Of a stretch of 8,495 bases of DNA, positions 4,892 to 8,495 are shown piece by piece; position 1 is the stretch's first letter, and each line of letters starts with the position of its first letter. The stretch comes from Bacteriovoracaceae bacterium (lineage in GTDB: Bacteria > Bdellovibrionota > Bacteriovoracia > Bacteriovoracales > Bacteriovoracaceae). The position numbers were made by a program, and so were the translations under genes. The notes under the pieces were generated by a model. It searched no databases, was not told the DNA's origin, and saw only the letters and a list, made by a program, of their open reading frames with translations. The stretch spans positions 1 to 8,495 of the forward strand of contig CANFNN010000114.1 of the NCBI GenBank assembly GCA_947448095.1, written 5' to 3'.

Positions 4892-6147
4892 ATAAGCTTA
4901 TAGTCTACTACCAAGACAGAATAGTTGGATCTCTGATCTTTGATGAAGAGGAAAGATTAAGCTTCCAGTATGATAATTCATGGTTGTCTTACAAAGATAG
5001 ATTCTCGCTTTCAATTGCGGTGCCTTTATCTGAAAAGATTTATGGCCACTTGGATACAAAGTCGTTCTTTGAAAACCTGCTACCTGAGGGGGAAATCAAG
5101 GACCTTATTGAAGCCCATGGAAAAACTAGTATTAGATCTGAATTTGGATTCTTAAAGGAGTTTGGTGGTGACTGTGCCGGAGCCTTCAAGATATTGCCTG
5201 AGACAATAAAAGCTTCTAAAAATAAGACGCAAAGAAAAGAATTAAAGCTTTCAACCATTTATAAATATCTAGTTGAAAAGAAAAGTCTTACCGATGAAAT
5301 CTTAAACCATGAAGGTGGTAAGTTCTCTCTTGCCGGTGCTCAGGATAAGTTTGCGATCATTTATGAAGATCAGAAGATCTATCTTCCGCTAGATGGATCT
5401 CCTACCACACACATTATTAAGCCTCACGTTAGATACTTCAAGACCACCCATGATACTCCTTATAATGAATACTTCTGTATGAAGCTAGCAAAAGCTATTG
5501 GGCTTAATGTTCCGGAGGTTGATATCATCGAAGGTGATTTTCCACTATACATCATTGAAAGATTTGATCGGGTGATTAAAAAGGATGGAGACATTCTGAG
5601 ACTTCATCAACAAGATTTTTGTCAGGCACAGGGAGTAACATCCCTCAAGAAATATGAGTCAGATGGCGGTCCCTCTTTCAAGAATAATTATAATCTCATA
5701 AAAAAACACAGCTCGGCTCCAATCCCAGACCTGAATCAACTTTTAAAGTGGTTTCTTTTTAATTTAGTCATAGGTAACAATGATTCTCATTCAAAGAATT
5801 TGGCGTTCTTGCAAAGTGATGACGGTATCAGGCTTTCACCTTTTTACGATCTACTTTCAACGTCTATTTACAAAGAGATTGGTCAAAACTTTGCCTTTAA
5901 GATTGGTGGGCAGTCATTATGGTTCAAACTTAAAGAGAGAATGTTTGACAGACTCGCAGGTGAGCTTGAGTTGAAAAATGATGTCATACCAAAGCTAGGC
6001 TTGAAGCTTTTTTCTGACATTGAGAAGAAATTACCTGAAGAAGTGAAGGCATTTAACAAGCGTTTTCCTGATGTTAAAACGGCTGCTATTGTCGAAAAAG
6101 AAATTCTTAAGAGAGTAACTTTCATTAAGACCACTTTTACCTTATAG
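4888..6147 (+). CDS. hipA: HipA-like serine/threonine kinase toxin
   Basis: This 419-residue protein covers the full HipA fold (E. coli 440 residues). The N-terminal coupling domain is at about 1-105 (F-S-L-S-I-A-V-P-L; F-F-E-N-L-L-P-E-G; F-G-F-L-K-E-F-G-G-D-C-A-G-A). The kinase domain follows: F-S147-L-A-G-A-Q-D-K in the loop that contains the autophosphorylated Ser150 in E. coli, H-I-I-K178-P as nucleotide-contacting Lys, E-R-F-D-R, L-H-Q-Q-D-F-C-Q-A-Q-G, the catalytic loop G-N-N-D299-S-H-S-K-N304, and S-P-F-Y-D321-L-L as metal-binding Asp. All catalytic residues are intact, so the kinase should be active. E. coli HipA phosphorylates glutamyl-tRNA synthetase and induces dormancy; the same target is plausible here but not shown. 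The gene is ATGA-coupled to hipB. No clear terminator follows. Confidence 0.93.
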   Translation: MNKLIVYYQDRIVGSLIFDEEERLSFQYDNSWLSYKDRFSLSIAVPLSEKIYGHLDTKSFFENLLPEGEIKDLIEAHGKTSIRSEFGFLKEFGGDCAGAFKILPETIKASKNKTQRKELKLSTIYKYLVEKKSLTDEILNHEGGKFSLAGAQDKFAIIYEDQKIYLPLDGSPTTHIIKPHVRYFKTTHDTPYNEYFCMKLAKAIGLNVPEVDIIEGDFPLYIIERFDRVIKKDGDILRLHQQDFCQAQGVTSLKKYESDGGPSFKNNYNLIKKHSSAPIPDLNQLLKWFLFNLVIGNNDSHSKNLAFLQSDDGIRLSPFYDLLSTSIYKEIGQNFAFKIGGQSLWFKLKERMFDRLAGELELKNDVIPKLGLKLFSDIEKKLPEEVKAFNKRFPDVKTAAIVEKEILKRVTFIKTTFTL

Positions 6148-6219
6148 ATCAAGTCCACTGTAAGTCTGTAGTTGTTTGTTTCATTTTTAAAATTTCGAAA
6201 AATCCATGAAAGCCTAACC

Positions 6220-6248
6220 TTGATTCATTTCTCCTCATACCGTAGGTT
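6220..6248 (+). promoter_or_regulatory. Weak candidate promoter for the ORF6N gene
   Basis: TTGATT at 6220-6225 is followed after 17 bp by TAGGTT at 6243-6248, 23 bases before the ATG. The -10 match is poor (3 of 6). Read-through from hipA is an equal possibility because no terminator is seen in the 124-bp gap. Confidence 0.25.
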
Positions 6249-6271
6249 CTACCATTTCAAATGAGGTGGAT

Positions 6272-6775
6272 ATGAATAATGCAGAGCTGTCGAAAATTGA
6301 GAATATGATCTACGTTGTCCGGGGACAAAAGGTCATGCTGGATTCAGATCTTGCAGATCTTTATGAAGTTGAAACAAAAGCCTTAAATCAAGCAGTGAGA
6401 CGTAATTTGGACCGATTCCCGAAAGATTTTATGTTTCAGCTAACCTCCGAAGAGTACCTTCTTTTGAAGTCACAATTTGTGACTTCAAAAATGGGACGAG
6501 GTGGAAAGCAAAAGCTCCCCCTCGTCTTTACTGAAAATGGACTGGCGATGTTGTCTGGAGTGCTCAACTCAGCTCGGGCAGTTCAAGTCCATGTCGCAAT
6601 AATGAGAATCTTTACTCGTCTTAGAAGCTTTTTAGCGATGGAGAATACATTGTCTGATAGGATTACGAAGTTAGAAGATGGAACAAATAAGCTTTTCAAG
6701 GTTGTTTTTGAGAGGCTTGATGCATTTGAGGATGAGACACCAATTCTAAAACCTAATCGAAAAAAATTGGTCTGA
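6272..6775 (+). CDS. ORF6N-domain DNA-binding protein
   Basis: This 167-residue protein carries an ORF6N domain at about residues 8-95: I-Y-V-V-R-G-Q-K-V-M-L-D-S-D-L-A-D-L-Y-E-V, then T-K-A-L-N-Q-A-V-R-R-N-L-D-R-F-P-K-D-F-M-F-Q-L-T, then L-K-S-Q-F-V-T-S and the F-T-E-N-G-L-A-M-L-S-G-V-L-N-S-x-R-A block. The tail (about 118-152) is heptad-like and may form a coiled coil. ORF6N is related to KilA-N and is common in phages, prophages and accessory regions of bacterial chromosomes as a predicted DNA-binding module; its function is largely unknown. The ATG at 6272 is chosen over the in-frame GTG at 6266 because GAGGT lies four bases before it and the GTG overlaps that SD. A perfect 29-bp palindrome lies inside the gene. 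No other phage gene is visible nearby. Confidence 0.88.
   Translation: MNNAELSKIENMIYVVRGQKVMLDSDLADLYEVETKALNQAVRRNLDRFPKDFMFQLTSEEYLLLKSQFVTSKMGRGGKQKLPLVFTENGLAMLSGVLNSARAVQVHVAIMRIFTRLRSFLAMENTLSDRITKLEDGTNKLFKVVFERLDAFEDETPILKPNRKKLV
6462..6490. repeat. Perfect 29-bp palindrome inside the ORF6N gene
   Basis: TTTTGAAGTCACAA (6462-6475) and TTGTGACTTCAAAA (6477-6490) are perfectly complementary 14-bp arms around a single T. The element encodes the L-K-S-Q-F-V-T-S-K stretch of the ORF6N domain. The mRNA can form a stem of about 13 bp with a three-base loop. Confidence 0.95.
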
Positions 6776-6806
6776 AGTCTAAAAATTAAATTCTATAATT
6801 AGGCTT

Positions 6807-6836
6807 ACAAATAAAAGCAGGGCCTCAAGACCCTGC
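6807..6836 (-). terminator. Terminator of the minus-strand exported protein gene
   Basis: In the minus-strand RNA GCAGGGUC pairs with GGCCCUGC (one U-G wobble) around a UUGA loop, followed by UUUUAUUU. On the plus strand the same position is a C-A mismatch and no T-run follows, so the element is oriented for the 6854-7390 gene. Confidence 0.75.
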
Positions 6837-6853
6837 CTTCAAAAGAAAAAAAA

Positions 6854-7390
6854 TTACTTCGTAACGAATCTTACAGAAACCTTGTTCACACCATTTTCTT
6901 GATAAGTTGATCCCACAAGATCACATTTGCCTGAAAGGTAGAAAGTAGGGATTCTGAACACACGGCTTTTTCCCATCGTTCCGCAAACAACATCTCCCTC
7001 AGCACTTTGATAGATGACATCGTCACCATTCATAGTCATACCTTCAATTTTCACTTTATCCGAGAAAATGTTACGGTATTGAGTTTGTGGAATAGTACGA
7101 CAGTATCTTCCTGGGTAGCTTGGGCCTGGATAACGAGGACCTGGATACGGACGAGGGCCTGGACCTGGACCGTAGTATCCACCGCTGCAATCTTGAACCA
7201 AGACAGTCACTTGCTCATCAACGTTGATTTTAGCAAAGGCTTCTTTCATTTCAGTATCAACAATAAATTTAGTGTCAACCGCTGTAGAACCGCGAGTTGC
7301 TGGTAAGTTCGTCGAAAGGATTGTGACATCAGAAGCTTGTACAAAGGCACTTGAAGCAAGCACGATTGAAGCAATAAAAAGCGTTTTCAT
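6854..7390 (-). CDS. Exported protein with a Pro/Gly/Tyr-rich insert, function unknown
   Basis: I do not recognise a family. The 178-residue protein has a Sec signal peptide (M-K-T-L-F-I-A-S-I-V-L-A-S-S-A-F-V-Q-A, likely cut after residue 19). The mature protein has four cysteines (68, 97, 136, 156), enough for two disulphides in the periplasm or outside. Between C68 and C97 lies a low-complexity insert (about 69-96) rich in Pro, Gly, Tyr and Arg, with repeated P-G-P and Y-P-G-P motifs. The flanking parts look like beta strands (V-D-E-Q-V-T-V-L-V-Q-D; V-S-V-R-F-V). The ATG at 7390 has AGGAG five bases upstream, and that SD is in a potential leader hairpin. The gene is monocistronic with its own terminator. 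Structural or envelope-surface functions are possible but unproven. Confidence 0.8.
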   Translation of the reverse strand: MKTLFIASIVLASSAFVQASDVTILSTNLPATRGSTAVDTKFIVDTEMKEAFAKINVDEQVTVLVQDCSGGYYGPGPGPRPYPGPRYPGPSYPGRYCRTIPQTQYRNIFSDKVKIEGMTMNGDDVIYQSAEGDVVCGTMGKSRVFRIPTFYLSGKCDLVGSTYQENGVNKVSVRFVTK

Positions 7391-7395
7391 TTTAA

Positions 7396-7416
7396 CTCCT
7401 AGTTAATTGATAGGAG
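7396..7416 (-). promoter_or_regulatory. Leader hairpin sequestering the SD of the Pro/Gly/Tyr-rich protein gene
   Basis: In the minus-strand RNA CUCCUA (7416-7411) pairs with UAGGAG (7401-7396) around a 9-base loop, and the stem can extend by a G-U and an A-U pair. The UAGGAG arm contains the Shine-Dalgarno sequence, five bases before the AUG. Folding would mask ribosome binding. Confidence 0.5.
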
Positions 7417-7554
7417 CTACTTACATCGAAAGAGCTAAGTTTTTAAGGGCTTTCTTCGAGGAGTGAAAGATTTTCTAAGTCTTAACAGATTTGATTCAAG
7501 CGTTCTCAATGAGTTGACCCGCTACCCGGAAGGCTTTCTTTAGGCACATGACAT

Positions 7555-7570
7555 ATCTAAGTCTTTAGAT
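7555..7570. repeat. Inverted repeat in the divergent intergenic region
   Basis: ATCTAA-GTCT-TTAGAT has perfect 6-bp arms and a 4-bp spacer. Its TCTAAGTCTT (7556-7565) recurs as a direct repeat at 7474-7483. Both lie between divergent genes (7390 and 7653), a position suitable for regulator sites, though no regulator is identified. The remainder of this 262-bp region shows no clear -35/-10 pair. Confidence 0.4.
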
Positions 7571-7652
7571 TCTTTCTATGGGGCATTTTTTCTTCCTACT
7601 TTTGGGGGGCGGATCTTATTATTGGTCACAATGGGACGCCCGAGGAGAATAT

Positions 7653-7988
7653 ATGAAAAAATTGGTTACTGGATTTATACTACTTAATACCTTTTCGGCC
7701 TTTGCCGGTAATCTCTACTATTCAAATGGTCCCGCCAAAGGGGAAGAAGTCACCAAGGCATTAACTTATTTTGGAATTAATGACATCTGCTTTGTGGGAA
7801 CTCCCACAGCCGCCAAAACAAGTCTCTATTTTATCCTCGATCATGATATTGAAAAGTCTGCAGTGTTCTCTCAAATCGACAAAAAGAAAGACGCTATTGT
7901 TTATGGATACGTTGATACCAATTGTACAGATGACGGAGGAAGTGAAGCGAGTTGCAGATCAATCAAGACCGCGAAACGTTGTCTCTAG
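7653..7988 (+). CDS. Small exported cysteine-containing protein, unknown function
   Basis: No family is recognised. From the ATG at 7653 the product is 111 residues with a Sec signal peptide (M-K-K-L-V-T-G-F-I-L-L-N-T-F-S-A-F-A, cut after about 18). An in-frame ATG at 7578 exists, but it would place 25 extra residues before the signal and lacks an SD. The 7653 start has GAGGAG at good spacing, so it is preferred. The mature part contains C46, C91, C101 and C110, an even number compatible with two disulphides, and the middle (I-C-F-V-G-T; T-S-L-Y-F-I-L; A-I-V-Y-G-Y-V-D) suggests beta strands. The next gene, also exported, begins 16 bp downstream, so the two form a likely operon acting in the same compartment. 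Confidence 0.72.
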   Translation: MKKLVTGFILLNTFSAFAGNLYYSNGPAKGEEVTKALTYFGINDICFVGTPTAAKTSLYFILDHDIEKSAVFSQIDKKKDAIVYGYVDTNCTDDGGSEASCRSIKTAKRCL

Positions 7989-8004
7989 TCCATAAGGAGT
8001 TGTT

Positions 8005-8397
8005 ATGAAAAAAAGCTTATTGGTACTTTTGACCTTACTCTGTTTGTCGACTCTCACGTATGCAAATACTTCGCTCGGGCTAAAGTGCGAGAGTGAGCTA
8101 GAGTGGGTACTTGGTGGAGTGACCAGATCTATTACGGTTGATATTGATACGAAGGGAAATATCTTGTCTGGATCTTTTGACGGCGAGAAATATCGAACGT
8201 CGTCAAATAGTTTAATATGGTTTGATGGTCAGGAAGATCCTAGAAATCGCATTCCTGAATATGGCAGTTTTGAGTATTCTTTTAAAAATGTTGAACTAAA
8301 GAATTTAAAAGTGGGTCAAGAGATCGAAGTTACTGTTGAGGGGAGGGATTACCTCGCTTCCTTTCGAGAAGCTGCTCGCTGCAAAAGAATTCGCTAA
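8005..8397 (+). CDS. Small exported protein, unknown function
   Basis: No family is recognised. The 130-residue protein starts with a clear Sec signal peptide (M-K-K-S-L-L-V-L-L-T-L-L-C-L-S-T-L-T-Y-A, cut after about 20). The ATG at 8005 is preceded by AAGGAG five bases upstream. The mature protein is about 110 residues with two cysteines, C28 near its start and C126 near its end, which could link the termini. Alternating hydrophobic and polar stretches (S-I-T-V-D-I-D; I-L-S-G-S-F-D-G; F-E-Y-S-F-K-N-V-E-L; I-E-V-T-V-E-G-R) suggest a small beta-sandwich or barrel. The basic C-terminus is R-C-K-R-I-R. It lies 16 bp after the preceding exported-protein gene and likely shares its transcript. Its stop is 11 bp from the stop of a probable convergent gene. 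Confidence 0.78.
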   Translation: MKKSLLVLLTLLCLSTLTYANTSLGLKCESELEWVLGGVTRSITVDIDTKGNILSGSFDGEKYRTSSNSLIWFDGQEDPRNRIPEYGSFEYSFKNVELKNLKVGQEIEVTVEGRDYLASFREAARCKRIR

Positions 8398-8408
8398 GTT
8401 TGAGTTGG

Positions 8409-8495
8409 TCACTTCGCTTTTGTATAGGTTAAATCCAGTTTTATTTCATCCACCTGCGTGAGAGAATAAATAGTATTTATGAAGCTATTTTTCAC
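8409..8495 (-). CDS. Possible 3' end of a minus-strand gene running off the window
   Basis: A minus-strand frame is open from the right edge for 28 codons and ends in TGA at 8409-8411, 11 bp from the end of the convergent gene. Its peptide (including I-N-T-I-Y-S-L-T-Q-V-D-E-I-K-L-D-L-T-Y) looks protein-like. The competing reading is a plus-strand gene starting at the ATG at 8479 (M-K-L-F-F-H), which lacks a good SD. The fragment is too short to identify. Confidence 0.4.
   Translation of the reverse strand: MKNSFINTIYSLTQVDEIKLDLTYTKAK

Noticed and set aside
5040..6158. Plus- and minus-strand frames inside hipA
   Set aside because: Shadows of the hipA reading frame, which has complete kinase motifs.
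6180..6215. AT-only inverted repeats (ATTTTT/AAAAAT and TTTCAT/ATGAAA) after hipA as a terminator
   Set aside because: Weak AT stems with no GC core and no U-tract; more likely base-composition noise.
7007..7406. Plus-strand frames opposite the Pro/Gly/Tyr-rich protein, one rich in W-T-R-T repeats
   Set aside because: The repeats are simply the complement of the P-G-P codons; the minus frame has the signal peptide, SD and terminator.
7578..7652. Upstream ATG extending the small exported protein by 25 residues
   Set aside because: No SD at 7578, and the extension would bury the signal peptide that starts at 7653.
1..8495. CRISPR array, insertion sequence, tRNA or attachment site
   Set aside because: No regularly spaced long direct repeats, transposase, terminal repeats with target duplication, or tRNA-like folds were seen; the only tandem array is the coding Pro-Thr hexamer.

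Overview
The window looks like accessory chromosome of a moderately AT-rich Gram-negative bacterium. Several products carry Sec or lipoprotein signal peptides (LASC lipobox; A-x-A cleavage sites), and ribosome binding sites are mostly canonical AGGAG/GAGG types. Small exported proteins of unknown function, a CxxCH lipoprotein with a Pro-Thr linker and Pro/Gly/Tyr-rich secreted proteins would fit a Bdellovibrionota-like genome (Bdellovibrio, Bacteriovorax, Peredibacter). That placement is only an impression; no rRNA or marker gene is present to confirm it.

Layout. Positions 3-476 hold the 3' part of an unrecognised gene that runs off the left edge. Next is a YjdM/PhnA-type zinc-ribbon gene (565-921) with its own promoter, closed by a strong hairpin terminator shared with the convergent pair on the minus strand: an exported protein of unknown function (1625-2254) followed 15 bp later by a DHFR/RibD-C-type reductase (1037-1609). 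A minus-strand two-gene unit follows (3561 down to 2387): a winged-HTH gene overlapping by ATGA an AbiEii/AbiGii-like nucleotidyltransferase, the architecture of a type IV toxin-antitoxin or abortive-infection module. Its promoter carries a nested ATTCC/GGAAT inverted repeat, and its -10 box is so close to the ATG that the mRNA may be leaderless. Then comes a lipoprotein with two cytochrome c CxxCH motifs joined by a Pro-Thr linker built on a hexanucleotide tandem repeat (3656-4300).

A 363-bp intergenic region separates that lipoprotein gene from a divergent hipB-hipA operon (4664-6147). It holds three copies of a 16-bp GTATMC-N4-GKWWAC inverted repeat starting at 4548, 4598 and 4648, exactly 50 bp apart; they bracket a promoter and cover the hipB ribosome binding site. 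An ORF6N-domain gene (6272-6775) follows and contains a perfect 29-bp palindrome inside its coding sequence. The right end holds secreted proteins: a minus-strand exported protein with a Pro/Gly/Tyr-rich insert and an SD-sequestering leader hairpin (6854-7390), a plus-strand pair of small exported cysteine-containing proteins (7653-7988, 8005-8397), and the probable 3' end of a minus-strand gene at the edge.

How the parts relate. Two HTH-plus-toxin modules of different families and a phage-type ORF6N gene lie within about 4.4 kb, interrupted only by the cytochrome lipoprotein. This resembles a defence or addiction island placed among ordinary envelope genes. Both toxin modules share the same design: DNA-binding antitoxin first, ATGA-coupled toxin second, inverted repeats over the promoter. 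The best candidates for under-described biology are the HTH-nucleotidyltransferase pair, the HipB operator triplet and the ORF6N palindrome.
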